Part shown: in pieces, positions 32,744 through 40,849 of the stretch | Layout: each line of letters begins with the position of its first letter | Position numbering within the stretch: the first letter of the stretch is position 1 | Source: Cytobacillus sp. NCCP-133 | GTDB taxonomy: Bacteria > Bacillota > Bacilli > Bacillales > Cytobacillaceae | DNA length: 64,000 bases | Direction: 5' to 3' | NCBI RefSeq assembly: GCF_026011715.1 | Contig: NZ_BRVM01000015.1 | Coordinates: 1 to 64,000 of the forward strand | The notes under the pieces: generated by a model | Told to the model about the DNA's origin: nothing | What the model saw: the letters and a program-made list of their open reading frames with translations, nothing else | The model's database searches: none | Program-made: the position numbers and the translations under genes

Positions 32744-33696
32744 TATTGTGCGGCATTAAGAAATTCCTTCAGCCTCTCCTGATATTCCTGCTCTGCCACC
32801 GTATATCCGTCTGTATGCCCTGCACCCGGCACGATCCACAGCTCTTTTTCGCCGCCGGCTTTTTCAAAAATCTCATAGGCCATATCAGTTGGCACCAGAT
32901 CATCCTGATCACCATGAATGATGAACAGAGGAAGCTCATTTTGCTTCACCTGTTCGATAGCGGACGCTTCATTGAAAGAGTATCCGGCCCTGATTTTTGT
33001 AAAGACACTTGTAACCTGCATCAAAGGGAAGGATGGAAGATGGTAAATATGCTTCAGCTGGTGGGCCAGTTCTTCATGGACCGTCGTATAGCCGCTATCC
33101 GCAATAATCCCCTTCACTTCAGGCGGAAGATCTTCTCCGCTTGCCATCAATACGGTCGCAGCTCCCATTGAGAATCCATGCAGGAAAATCCTGTCTGCAC
33201 CATTTTCCTCCTTCAATAAATCAATCCATCCAAGATAGTCCTTACGTTCATGCCAGCCATATCCAATATAATCGCCTTCGCTTTCCCCGTGCCCTCTGGC
33301 ATCAGGCTTCAGCACATCATATCCCAGTTCGTAATAAAACTTGGTAATGCCCGGCATCTGCTCACTATTCCCCTTATAGCCATGAGCCAGAATCACGGCT
33401 TTTCCGCTCGAATCCGGATTATCTAAAAAGCGAGCTTTCAGTATCAAGCCATCATTTGAGGTGATCTCAAGCTGGTCAAAGGTTTGTTCCTCTGTCCACT
33501 TCATAACCTCCTCCAGCTTCGCCTGTGTCTCCTCCTCCAACGCAGCGCTGACAGCCTGCGCATTCCCGCTATATAAATCAACTGGATCATGGCTCCGGTT
33601 GATGGCCACATTGTAAAAATAACTCCCTGCACTAAGCAATGCAGCCGATAATAAAATCAGCACACTGCCGGCTATCAAAATGACTCTCTTTTTCAT
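32743..33696 (-). CDS. Membrane-anchored alpha/beta hydrolase (YqkD-like)
   Basis: 317 residues: an N-terminal signal anchor (about 5-25) then an alpha/beta-hydrolase domain. The oxyanion region AHGYKGNSE, nucleophile elbow HGFSMGAAT, acid in HGDQDDLVP and catalytic His in GAGHTDGY are all present. The active site faces outside the cell. It resembles B. subtilis YqkD, of unknown substrate. AGGAG lies 8 nt before ATG. Confidence 0.87.
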   Translation of the reverse strand: MKKRVILIAGSVLILLSAALLSAGSYFYNVAINRSHDPVDLYSGNAQAVSAALEEETQAKLEEVMKWTEEQTFDQLEITSNDGLILKARFLDNPDSSGKAVILAHGYKGNSEQMPGITKFYYELGYDVLKPDARGHGESEGDYIGYGWHERKDYLGWIDLLKEENGADRIFLHGFSMGAATVLMASGEDLPPEVKGIIADSGYTTVHEELAHQLKHIYHLPSFPLMQVTSVFTKIRAGYSFNEASAIEQVKQNELPLFIIHGDQDDLVPTDMAYEIFEKAGGEKELWIVPGAGHTDGYTVAEQEYQERLKEFLNAAQ

Positions 33697-33757
33697 CTAT
33701 GAATCTCCTTTTTCAAATCCCTATTAACCCATGTCAGCCAAGGCTCTGCAGGCATTT

Positions 33758-33773
33758 AATCAAACGTTTGATT
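33758..33773. repeat. 16-bp palindrome family, copy 3
   Basis: The core AATCAAACGTTTGATT without extension, followed by GA as in the other copies. It is the only copy in a divergent promoter gap (hydrolase / acetyltransferase). Confidence 0.9.
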
Positions 33774-33874
33774 GAATGATTTATAGCTTTTCCCCTGCTC
33801 TCTACATCATATTTATTATATATTTATAATAACAGAGAATGATATCCATATTTCGAAAAACGAAAGGAATTCCA

Positions 33875-34429
33875 ATGATAAAATTAGAACCTTTTACCGA
33901 GAAAGATTTTGATTTGCTCTTAAGCTGGATAACAACAACAGAACTCATGGTTCAATGGAGAATTGCCCATTTCAAGTTTCCTGTTGATCATGGGCAGCTA
34001 GCAAAGTATATCAGCTCGGCCAATCAAAGTAACAGCACGGAATACATTTATAAAGTAATCGAAACAGAAACAGAAGCCACAGTCGGCCATATCTCCCTTG
34101 GCCGCATTGATTGGACAAACGAAACCGGCAGGATCGGGAAGGTTTTCGTCACCCCTGCCGCTCGCGGAAAAGGCTATGCATCCGAAATGATCCGGCAGAT
34201 ACTGGCCATCGCTTTCAATGAGTTAAAATTAAATAGAGTCAGCCTTGGGGTGTTTGATTTTAATAGAGGGGCAATAAAAGTCTACGAGAAAGCAGGCTTC
34301 CAAAAAGAAGGACTTCTCAGGCAAACAAATAAGGTGAAGGGTGAATATTGGAACCTGATTGAAATGGGCATCCTCCGTTCCGAATGGCATGAGCAGACTG
34401 GGCCCGGCAAGATTCAATCAAACGTTTGA
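33875..34429 (+). CDS. GNAT N-acetyltransferase (RimJ/RimL type)
   Basis: 184 residues of acetyltransferase_3 type. The acetyl-CoA-binding motif A is visible as VTPAARGKGYASEMI near residues 98-112, and the C-terminal VYEKAGFQKEGLLR segment is typical. It acetylates an N-terminus, drug or small amine; the substrate is unknown. AAAGGAA lies 6 nt before ATG 33875. Its last codons are formed by palindrome copy 4. Confidence 0.85.
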   Translation: MIKLEPFTEKDFDLLLSWITTTELMVQWRIAHFKFPVDHGQLAKYISSANQSNSTEYIYKVIETETEATVGHISLGRIDWTNETGRIGKVFVTPAARGKGYASEMIRQILAIAFNELKLNRVSLGVFDFNRGAIKVYEKAGFQKEGLLRQTNKVKGEYWNLIEMGILRSEWHEQTGPGKIQSNV

Positions 34430-34434
34430 TTGAA
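34413..34434. repeat. 16-bp palindrome family, copy 4 (22-bp version)
   Basis: Core at 34416-34431, perfect to 22 bp. It covers the last codons and stop of the acetyltransferase gene. Confidence 0.9.
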
Positions 34435-34438
34435 AAAA

Positions 34439-34466
34439 GAGCTCTGCCAGCTGAATGGCAGAGCTC
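34439..34466 (-). terminator. Terminator of the 50-aa protein gene
   Basis: An 11-bp perfect stem GAGCTCTGCCA around a 6-nt loop, with T6 on the minus strand only. Confidence 0.88.
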
Positions 34467-34481
34467 CTGAAAATCTATTTA

Positions 34482-34634
34482 TCATTTTTTATCGTCGGAT
34501 TCCTTGGAATCCTGTCTCTGTTCTGCTTTATATGCCTCTTTAAACTCACTGCTATAGTTCACTTCCTGTGTGTCGGTTAAACCATTGCTTTGTTCAGTAT
34601 TGAAGCCTTTATACGGTACATTTTTGTCCTTCAT
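34482..34634 (-). CDS. Small acidic/hydrophilic protein (50 aa)
   Basis: Reads MKDKNVPYKGFNTEQSN... to SKESDDKK. AAAGGAG is 7 nt before the ATG at 34634, and a strong terminator follows. It is highly charged and probably disordered, like many small Bacillus spore or stress proteins. I do not recognise a named family. Confidence 0.75.
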   Translation of the reverse strand: MKDKNVPYKGFNTEQSNGLTDTQEVNYSSEFKEAYKAEQRQDSKESDDKK

Positions 34635-34774
34635 ATAAATTCTCCTTTCTGATGGTGTCTATATTTTGTTTACCCTGCTCAGAAAGGAAAAAACATACGC
34701 GATTTGTCGTACTTGAATGCCATTTTACTTTCCCAATAAAAAACAAGGTAGAGAGGCCTCCGCCTTGCCTTTTA

Positions 34775-35557
34775 TTAGCTTGCTTTTTCCTCAATAGGTG
34801 CTTCCTGCTTTTCCTTTGATAAAAACCAGCCAGCCAATGCAATCCCAATTAAGACTGCATAGAAAGTAATCTTCCACTCAGAAGACTTGGCAAATCCTTC
34901 AGGCAGAATCGCAAGCGCCGGATGGGACATCGTGTAGACAGCTAATTTAACGCCAACCCATCCGACAATACCAAAAGCTGCTATCTCAAGGCCAGGTCTC
35001 CTGTGAAGCAGATCCACAAAGAGATTTGCTGCGAAACGCATAATGATTAATCCGATCATACCGCCGGCAAAGATGACAAAGAATTTCCCGCCGTCAAGTC
35101 CGCCTACATGGCCCAATCCTGAATCTGGAAGAGCCACAGCCAGTGCTACTGCTGCCAGAATTGAGTCTACTGCGAACGCAATATCAGCGAGCTCTACTTT
35201 AAAAACTGTCATCCAAAAGCCTGACTTTTTCTTTTCTTTCGTCACCCCAGCCTCTTCCTCGCCTTTTCTCACCAGGAACTTTCGTAATATGTGGTTAGCC
35301 GCGATGAACAGAAGGTAGAGCGCTCCAATGGCCTGAACCTGCCAAACATCTACTAAAAACGAAATCGCAAATAGGGATCCGAAGCGAAAAATAAATGCTC
35401 CTGTCAATCCATAAAACAAAGCCTTCTTCCTTTGCTCTTCCGGAAGATGCTTAACCATAATCGCTAAAACAAGCGCATTATCTGCTGCAAGCAATCCTTC
35501 CAGTGCAATCAGCAGCAATAATACCCATCCATACTCCAACAAAAGCGATAATTCCAT
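34775..35557 (-). CDS. TerC-family Mn2+ exporter-like membrane protein (YkoY/YceF type)
   Basis: 260 residues with seven to nine membrane segments. Acidic family residues appear in LLAADNALV near residue 25 and VELADIAFAVDSI near 120. B. subtilis YceF and YkoY are Mn2+-linked, and YkoY is controlled by a Mn2+ riboswitch; the same RNA is found upstream here, supporting a manganese efflux or metallation role. It is preceded by an FbpB-like small gene 14 nt away, probably in one operon. Confidence 0.9.
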   Translation of the reverse strand: MELSLLLEYGWVLLLLIALEGLLAADNALVLAIMVKHLPEEQRKKALFYGLTGAFIFRFGSLFAISFLVDVWQVQAIGALYLLFIAANHILRKFLVRKGEEEAGVTKEKKKSGFWMTVFKVELADIAFAVDSILAAVALAVALPDSGLGHVGGLDGGKFFVIFAGGMIGLIIMRFAANLFVDLLHRRPGLEIAAFGIVGWVGVKLAVYTMSHPALAILPEGFAKSSEWKITFYAVLIGIALAGWFLSKEKQEAPIEEKAS

Positions 35558-35571
35558 CCAAATATCCTCCC

Positions 35572-35697
35572 TTAATTAGCTTTTACGTATTTTTCATCCA
35601 GGCGTTTTTCCATTTTCATAAGCTCTTCTCGATCTCTAAGGAGCTCTTCTTTGTTTTTCTGAATTAGTTCAGCGAAAGACATTTTAGGCTTCTTCAA
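35572..35697 (-). CDS. FbpB-family small basic protein
   Basis: 41 residues from TTG 35697, 6 nt after AAAAGGAGG. The sequence MSFAELIQKNKEELLRD...KRLDEKY matches the pattern of FbpB-like proteins, which in B. subtilis act with the iron-sparing FsrA RNA. Here it lies between the Mn2+ riboswitch and terC, so it is more likely manganese-linked; this is inference. A paralogue is at 37947-38072. Confidence 0.75.
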   Translation of the reverse strand: MKKPKMSFAELIQKNKEELLRDREELMKMEKRLDEKYVKAN

Positions 35698-35802
35698 TTC
35701 TCAGCCTCCTTTTCTTAAATTTTTTAAGTATTAATAGCTTCACGCTGTTTCCTTGCAGTTATGTCAGTTGAGGAATTGTATTGCCAAGCTTTATAAGGCA
35801 AT

Positions 35803-35877
35803 AAAAAAACCTCTACCAGCAAGCGGTAAAGGTTTTTAAAAACAAAAAGACCTTTACCCGAAACAGGCAAAGGTCTT
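35803..35877 (-). terminator. Two tandem terminators after the Mn2+ aptamer
   Basis: On the minus strand the first (35844-35877) forms GACCTTTGCC with GGTAAAGGTC and T5; its 5' arm shares the CCTTT that closes the aptamer. A second (35803-35839) has an AAACCTTTACC arm and T7. The first is mutually exclusive with aptamer P1, giving a Mn2+-ON switch. Confidence 0.85.
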
Positions 35878-35962
35878 GCTAACAACGGTAAGGTTGCCAA
35901 CAAAGCCGGGAGCTCTTAACTCCGAAATGACGACTCTGCTGTAAAAGCTACTCCCCTTTAGG
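35868..35962 (-). ncRNA. yybP-ykoY Mn2+ riboswitch
   Basis: The minus strand carries AAAGGGGAGTAGC, GTCGTCA, CGGCTTTGTTG and the closing TTAGCAAGACCTTT, the conserved yybP-ykoY elements in order and close to the B. subtilis ykoY sequence. It is upstream of an FbpB-like gene and terC. Confidence 0.93.
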
Positions 35963-36018
35963 AGAAACTATTCAACTATTATCTTAATTATAATCTATTC
36001 TGATTCGTCTGTCAATCC

Positions 36019-37017
36019 CTAGGCAAATCGATAATAAATTAAAATGAATGAAGCAAGCACAAAAATAAAGTTTAGGAACACAAACACAAATTGGCCGGTC
36101 TTTGTTTTATGCAGTTTGATCGGAGGATTGTAAAATGATACTCCTTCAATGATGAAGATAATCAGCACCACATGAATCATAAAGTGGCCGATCACCTCAG
36201 TCATCCCAAACAGCATGGTTGTTGTGATAAAAATGACTGTCACGATAAATCCGACTACACGATTCAAAATGCCGACCACAAGCAAATAGCCAACCACAAA
36301 CTCAATGAATGCAGCCATCACGACAAACGCAGCGGGTTCAAAGCCGAAGGTCGGAACACCATGCTTGGCTACGATATCAAGTGACATGCTTGGGTACACC
36401 CATTTTTCAACAGCTACCCAGCACAGAGACACACCAGTGCCTAAATACAGAAACGGAAAACCAATTTTCTCGAACTTTGTGCTGCCAACAAGCAGCACGC
36501 CAATAATCGCAACATAATAGCCATAATCAAGCATATGGAAGATGCCATTATGAGAAGTAACATACCCAAATAGCCCTAATAAAATAACTGCTGCAATCTT
36601 CGTAGAGAAGTGATGCGGGATCAGCAAGAATCCGATTGCTGCCCAAGTTAGAAACATAGCCCATGTGCTGCTTAAATGGAACTCCGGCGCAAACAAGGTG
36701 CCATTCGTAACCTGCAGAATTAAAGCTGCAGCTGTCCCATACTTCAAGATATATCTGCTGTACTTACGGAAGCCAGAGAGCCAATCGTCAAGCTTTCTTA
36801 TTCTTGTCCACTCGGTAGTTTTGGGAATAACCAATGTTAAAAGCGCTAATACAACTGCAGCTGTCAGCCCTAGCCCCATAAACAAGGCTGACAATATATT
36901 TTCAATCGTTTCTTTTTGAGGCGCTACATTTGTGAACCATTTCACATGTGCATCCGTAAAAAAAGGAGTCATTACAAGTCCTAGTATTAAGAGAAGCTGA
37001 AATAATTTTTTCTTCAT
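36019..37017 (-). CDS. DoxX-like multi-pass membrane protein
   Basis: 332 residues with a signal-like N-terminus (to about residue 23, ending TDA) and about eight membrane helices. Parts such as TMLFGMTEVIGHFM suggest a DoxX/DoxD-type membrane protein; assignment is moderate. TAAGGAGG precedes the ATG. A perfect FNR-type operator lies 107 bp upstream (37124-37139), suggesting low-oxygen regulation. Confidence 0.65.
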   Translation of the reverse strand: MKKKLFQLLLILGLVMTPFFTDAHVKWFTNVAPQKETIENILSALFMGLGLTAAVVLALLTLVIPKTTEWTRIRKLDDWLSGFRKYSRYILKYGTAAALILQVTNGTLFAPEFHLSSTWAMFLTWAAIGFLLIPHHFSTKIAAVILLGLFGYVTSHNGIFHMLDYGYYVAIIGVLLVGSTKFEKIGFPFLYLGTGVSLCWVAVEKWVYPSMSLDIVAKHGVPTFGFEPAAFVVMAAFIEFVVGYLLVVGILNRVVGFIVTVIFITTTMLFGMTEVIGHFMIHVVLIIFIIEGVSFYNPPIKLHKTKTGQFVFVFLNFIFVLASFILIYYRFA

Positions 37018-37123
37018 AATGTCATTGCCTCCTTAGTGGCATTTTAAATTAAATAAACAGTATAACTACAGTATTAATATAATATATTTTTTGAAGATCG
37101 GGCACACATAAAAATGAACATTA

Positions 37124-37139
37124 TGTGAAATTAATCACA
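37124..37139. promoter_or_regulatory. FNR/CRP-type operator
   Basis: TGTGAAATTAATCACA is an exact TGTGA-N6-TCACA site, symmetric one further base each side. It lies in the divergent gap between the DoxX-like gene and the small membrane protein at 37316. Confidence 0.75.
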
Positions 37140-37315
37140 TTCTTTTGTGGTGTACCGCAGACCCAGCACACCTCTAATAAATACCTGTATGCCTTCAGGC
37201 CGATTGCCCTTCTATTTTCTCATAAAATTTTAACGAATATTGTCATAATCTTTTAGTTTACTAATCTTTGAATAGTGGTTATGATGAATACAAACTTTTA
37301 AGAAGGGGTGAGGGA

Positions 37316-37636
37316 GTGAAAAAAGCAAGATTCATGCCGTTTATGCTGCTATCGATGTTTTTAGCATTTCTCATCACCCAATACCCAGGCGTCCACGTTA
37401 ATGGAATCCCCATGGACGAAAGCAAAGCCATAACCGTTTCCGAACTTGCGGAGAGCTTTCTTTTAAAAGATAATCCTAAGAAATATGTGTTCATACAGGA
37501 TTCAGCCTCACTGGTACTCGGCAGTCTAGCGGTCATCCTTTTCCTATACAGCGCGCTTCACATAATCGCCCGGCGAAAAAAAATCTTCTATACGCCAATT
37601 TTCTACGAGGCGAACTACATGATCCACACTCCTTAA
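37316..37636 (+). CDS. Small membrane protein of unknown function (106 aa)
   Basis: Starts at GTG 37316 behind AAGGGGTGAGG. Two membrane helices (about 5-22 and 68-88) flank an outer segment with the motif NGIPMDESKAITVSELAE. No family recognised. A 38-residue membrane peptide gene follows 35 nt later, probably co-transcribed, and both share an upstream gap holding an FNR-type site. Confidence 0.65.
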   Translation: MKKARFMPFMLLSMFLAFLITQYPGVHVNGIPMDESKAITVSELAESFLLKDNPKKYVFIQDSASLVLGSLAVILFLYSALHIIARRKKIFYTPIFYEANYMIHTP

Positions 37637-37671
37637 TTGTCAAAAAAAACAATTAAAGGAGGAAAACGAAA

Positions 37672-37788
37672 ATGATGTGGATTCGATTCTTAATGATTGG
37701 ACTGTTCTCATTAACCGCTTCCAGCCTGTTTTTTTACCAGGGAACGGAAATCTACCATGCTTTCATGGATTACTTTAAACAAAAATAA
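37672..37788 (+). CDS. Single-pass membrane peptide (38 aa)
   Basis: AAAGGAGG is 9 nt before the ATG. The product begins MMWIRFLMIGLFSLT and has one membrane helix (about 4-22) and a short soluble tail. It is followed immediately by a terminator at 37795-37822. Function unknown; strong translation signals make it credible. Confidence 0.7.
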   Translation: MMWIRFLMIGLFSLTASSLFFYQGTEIYHAFMDYFKQK

Positions 37789-37794
37789 GTTTTG

Positions 37795-37822
37795 GCGTCC
37801 AGGGATTCCCTGGGCGTTTTTT
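37795..37822 (+). terminator. Terminator of the small membrane protein operon
   Basis: GCGTCCAGGGA pairs with TCCCTGGGCG (one mismatch) followed by T6. Confidence 0.88.
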
Positions 37823-37905
37823 GTGGTTTAAGATTTGAACTGCACTCAACAACCTATGATCTTTTTTGTTCCCTTCATTTTCACTCATCACTCAACTCCA
37901 TAAAA

Positions 37906-37938
37906 AACGCCCAGCCTGTTCTCAATCCCAGGCCGGGC
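37906..37938 (-). terminator. Terminator of the second FbpB-like gene
   Basis: On the minus strand CGCCCGGCCTG pairs with CAGGCTGGGCG around a 10-nt loop, followed by T6. Confidence 0.85.
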
Positions 37939-37946
37939 GATCTTCT

Positions 37947-38072
37947 TTATTGTGCTTTAGCATATTTATCGTCAATCTTTTTCTCAATCTTCTCAAGCTC
38001 ACGGTGATCTTTCATAAGCTCTTCTTTATTGGCTTTAATCATCTCAATCATTGATAACTTTTTCTTTTTCAT
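37947..38072 (-). CDS. FbpB-family small basic protein, second copy
   Basis: 41 residues, MKKKKLSMIEMIKANKEEL...KKIDDKY, parallel in length and pattern to 35572-35697. AGAAGGTGA precedes the ATG. No Fur box was noticed upstream. Its role is unknown; paralogues are common in Bacillaceae. Confidence 0.75.
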   Translation of the reverse strand: MKKKKLSMIEMIKANKEELMKDHRELEKIEKKIDDKYAKAQ

Positions 38073-38141
38073 GTTTGTCACCTTCTCTCTGATGTCTGCT
38101 GTACTCTAAGATGCTGTGTCCAATTTATTTGTGGCACCCTT

Positions 38142-39008
38142 TTAAAACACAATCGTCTTATTCCCATGCACGATAACGCGGTCTTCCAGATGCCAGGCAA
38201 CAGCCTGGGCAAGAACTTGCCTTTCCACATGTCGGCCGGCAACTTTAAGATCCTGTGCCGTATGGCGGTGGTTGACTCGCAGCACGTCCTGCTCGATGAT
38301 CGGGCCTTCATCCAGATCATTTGTTACATAATGGGCGGTTGCCCCGATTAGCTTGACTCCGCGGTTAAACGCCCTTGCATATGGATTGGCTCCCACGAAG
38401 GCAGGCAGAAAGCTGTGATGGATATTAATAATTGTGTTCGGAAATTTGGAAATAAAGCTCGGCGATAGGATTTGCATATATCTCGCCAGGACAATAAAAT
38501 CCACTTTCCCATCCAAGAGCTCGAATGCCTTACGCTCTGCTTCAGCTTTAGTATCAGGCGTAATCGGAATATAGTAGTACGGAATACCGAACCCCTCTAC
38601 CTCTTCCTTCAAATCCAGGTGATTGCTGATCACCAAAGGAATATCGGCATCAAGCTCCTTTGCTTTCCGGCGCCAAAGCAGCTCCAGCAGGCAATGGTCC
38701 ATCTTTGAAACAAAGATAGCCATTCGCTTCCGCTCACCTTTGCCGCTCAGCTTCCACTCCATCGAGTATTCTCTTGCCATTTCCGGCAGATCCTCTTTCA
38801 GCTTCGGAAATGCCTCATCAAAATCATTCATATCAAATTCGATTCGCATGAAAAAGATGCCTGCCAGCGGATCGGTTGTATGCTGGTCAAAATGGACTAT
38901 ATTGGCTTTATGTTCCAACAAAAAATTGGATACCGTCGAAATGATACCCGGCCTTTCCGGACAGGATATCAGCAATGTCGCCCGGTTAGCATTGATATTT
39001 GTATTCAT
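38142..39008 (-). CDS. purU: Formyltetrahydrofolate deformylase (PurU)
   Basis: About 288 residues: an N-terminal ACT domain (about 8-85) and a formyltransferase-like hydrolase domain whose HHSFLPAF motif and following Asp form the active site. It converts 10-formyl-THF to THF and formate, balancing the one-carbon pool. ATG 39008 follows GGAGGG by 7 nt; the longer frame (39050) begins inside the leader. A tandem glycine riboswitch lies upstream, linking expression to glycine, which loads THF through the cleavage system. Confidence 0.92.
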   Translation of the reverse strand: MNTNINANRATLLISCPERPGIISTVSNFLLEHKANIVHFDQHTTDPLAGIFFMRIEFDMNDFDEAFPKLKEDLPEMAREYSMEWKLSGKGERKRMAIFVSKMDHCLLELLWRRKAKELDADIPLVISNHLDLKEEVEGFGIPYYYIPITPDTKAEAERKAFELLDGKVDFIVLARYMQILSPSFISKFPNTIINIHHSFLPAFVGANPYARAFNRGVKLIGATAHYVTNDLDEGPIIEQDVLRVNHRHTAQDLKVAGRHVERQVLAQAVAWHLEDRVIVHGNKTIVF

Positions 39009-39052
39009 ATTGAGTCCCTCCATCCGCATTTCTGGTAAGCTGCTATCCATAT

Positions 39053-39101
39053 AAAAAGGACAGAAAAAGGCAGCAACCTCTACCCCCTTCTCTGTCCTTT
39101 T
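39053..39101 (-). terminator. Terminator in the purU leader (glycine riboswitch platform)
   Basis: On the minus strand AAAAGGACAGA pairs with TCTGTCCTTTT, followed by a T-run, immediately after the second aptamer and overlapping its last bases. Glycine binding could release it. Confidence 0.8.
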
Positions 39102-39252
39102 ACCTGAGAGTTTAACCCCTTTGGTGTCGCATCATACATGCAAGCTCTCCAGAGATGCGTCCCGCTGCGGTTCTGTCTACCTGAGAGATTTGCTTCAAGG
39201 GTCTTTTTGAAGCTTGCTCCTTCGGTGCCTCATCGTTGCTCTCTCCCGCAGC
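39095..39252 (-). ncRNA. Tandem glycine riboswitch upstream of purU
   Basis: The minus strand shows two consecutive gcvT-type aptamers. Aptamer 1 has GGGAGAG, GGCACCGAAGGAGCAA and AATCTCTCAGGTA. Aptamer 2 has GGACGCATCTCTGGAGAG, CACCAAAGGGG and AACTCTCAGGTA. The short linker and double aptamer are typical. Confidence 0.93.
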
Positions 39253-39423
39253 CGTCATTTGTTCAATAATTTTTGTTATTTTCAGAATACTACGTTATTT
39301 TAATGGTGTCAACCAAACTCCATTTCTTTCACAAAATTGCCACAAATTAAACTAGTTTATTTTTCTTTTATATAGATCCTGATTATTCCTGCATGATAAA
39401 GAATGGAGGTAGTTCGCATTTTA

Positions 39424-39497
39424 AGAAAAGCGCAAGGCGCCTGGAGCTAGACAGTTCTCTAAGTTCAAAGGGATATAAATTCTGATATTTTAAGAAA
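39424..39497. repeat. GC-rich interspersed repeat, copy R3 (short form)
   Basis: Starts AAGAAAAGCGCAAGGCGCC, then a GGAGCTAGACAGTT block and an AT-rich tail GGATATAAATTCTGATATT. It is nearly identical to R4 (57684-57754). The rest of 39253-39423 shows no gene and only AT-rich sequence. Confidence 0.85.
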
Positions 39498-39526
39498 AGC
39501 TTGAAGACAATGTCTCCAAGCTTTTT
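39495..39526 (-). terminator. Terminator of the Bmr/Blt-like gene
   Basis: On the minus strand AAAAGCTTGGAGACA pairs with TGTCTTCAAGCTTTT (one wobble); it abuts repeat R3. Confidence 0.82.
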
Positions 39527-39527
39527 A

Positions 39528-40718
39528 CTATACAGCTGCTTTGCTTTTCGGCGCACGCCTCTGCCAGGCAGCCGTTATAAATAACGTAACTAACAATAAT
39601 GCTAAACCCAGGACAAACGGATACGAGATCCGCACATCATAAAGCATACCCGCAATGGTTGGGCCAAGCACATTTCCAATGCTCATATAAGCATTATTCA
39701 TACCCATCGCAAATCCCTGCTCACTGCCGGCCATTTTTGAAATAAGCGTCGTTAAAACCGGACGCAGGATGGATGTTGCCAGGAATATAATTAACGAAAT
39801 GACGAAGAAAAGCGCATAGCTTCCTGCAAACAAAGAAACAAGGAAACCTGATGCAGCGACTGCCAAAAAGAAATTCAGCACCTTTCCCTCTCCAAACTTC
39901 CTGACAACCCGATCCACGACAAAAAGCTGGACAATTACACTTATAATCCCTGTTGAGGTAACCATCATGGCAATCTCTTGCGGAGTAGCACCAAACTGAT
40001 TATCAAGATAAAGTCCCAGAACCGATTCATACGCCATCAGCCCGAAGCTCATCACCAGCGTGATAACAAGCGGTATAAAGTAAGGCTTCCTAACGGACAT
40101 TGCCAGCTTCTTGACCATTGGTTCCTCTTCAGGCATTTCGTCCGCAGAAGGCTGCTGCAATGTGCTGCTTTCTTCAAGGAGCACAATTGAAAAAATAACG
40201 GCCACTAAGGATACAAGCGCTGAAATCAGAAATGGCATTTTCAATCCGAAGTCTGCTAAAAATCCGCCAATTCCAGGCCCAACTACAATACCAAGTGACA
40301 TTGCAGCTGAAACAAGGCCATTTCCTTTTGCACGCTGCTCCATGGTTGTAATATCAGCAATGTATGCAAAAATAGCCGGAATCAGCAAGGCTGCCCCAAC
40401 GCCTCCGATTACACGTGAAAAATAAAGCAGCCAAATCGAATCTACTGCATAAAAGACCAGCATGGATAATGTCAAACCAGTTAATCCGTATATAATCATC
40501 TTTCTGCGGCCGTACTGATCAGCCCATTTCCCCGCAATTGGAGAAAAAATCAGCTGGGCACCCGCAAAAATAGCAATCATCAGGCCAGCTGCCGTTCCTC
40601 CCTGATGAATGGATTCCAAATAAGCAGGCAAAATTGGAATAATAATTCCAAAGCTTCCGATGGCAATAAACATATTAATCATTAACATGTACATCTTTTT
40701 TCTTTGCTCTCCTGACAA
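39528..40718 (-). CDS. Bmr/Blt/NorA-type multidrug MFS exporter
   Basis: 396 residues with twelve membrane segments. The loop 2-3 motif GKWADQYGRRKM and the antiporter motif SLGIVVGPGIGGFLA near residue 140 mark a DHA1 drug:H+ antiporter. Segments such as LTTLISKMAGSEQGFAMGMN and GPTIAGMLYD match Bmr and Blt. The start is TTG 40718, 7 nt after GGAGGGG. No adjacent MerR-type activator is present. Substrate range inferred. Confidence 0.9.
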   Translation of the reverse strand: MSGEQRKKMYMLMINMFIAIGSFGIIIPILPAYLESIHQGGTAAGLMIAIFAGAQLIFSPIAGKWADQYGRRKMIIYGLTGLTLSMLVFYAVDSIWLLYFSRVIGGVGAALLIPAIFAYIADITTMEQRAKGNGLVSAAMSLGIVVGPGIGGFLADFGLKMPFLISALVSLVAVIFSIVLLEESSTLQQPSADEMPEEEPMVKKLAMSVRKPYFIPLVITLVMSFGLMAYESVLGLYLDNQFGATPQEIAMMVTSTGIISVIVQLFVVDRVVRKFGEGKVLNFFLAVAASGFLVSLFAGSYALFFVISLIIFLATSILRPVLTTLISKMAGSEQGFAMGMNNAYMSIGNVLGPTIAGMLYDVRISYPFVLGLALLLVTLFITAAWQRRAPKSKAAV

Positions 40719-40821
40719 GCGGATACCCCTCCCTCTATATGTGAAAATTTTACCATTCTATTTTTGGCACGCTCATAAGCTTATAATGGGACAGCCAGCT
40801 TTGTCAAAGAAAAAAAAGAGA

Positions 40822-40844
40822 AACTCCAGCATGTCACTGGAGTT
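40822..40844 (-). terminator. Terminator of the secreted helical protein gene
   Basis: AACTCCAG pairs with CTGGAGTT around CATGTCA, with a T-rich minus-strand tail. Confidence 0.8.
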
Positions 40845-40849
40845 CCTTT

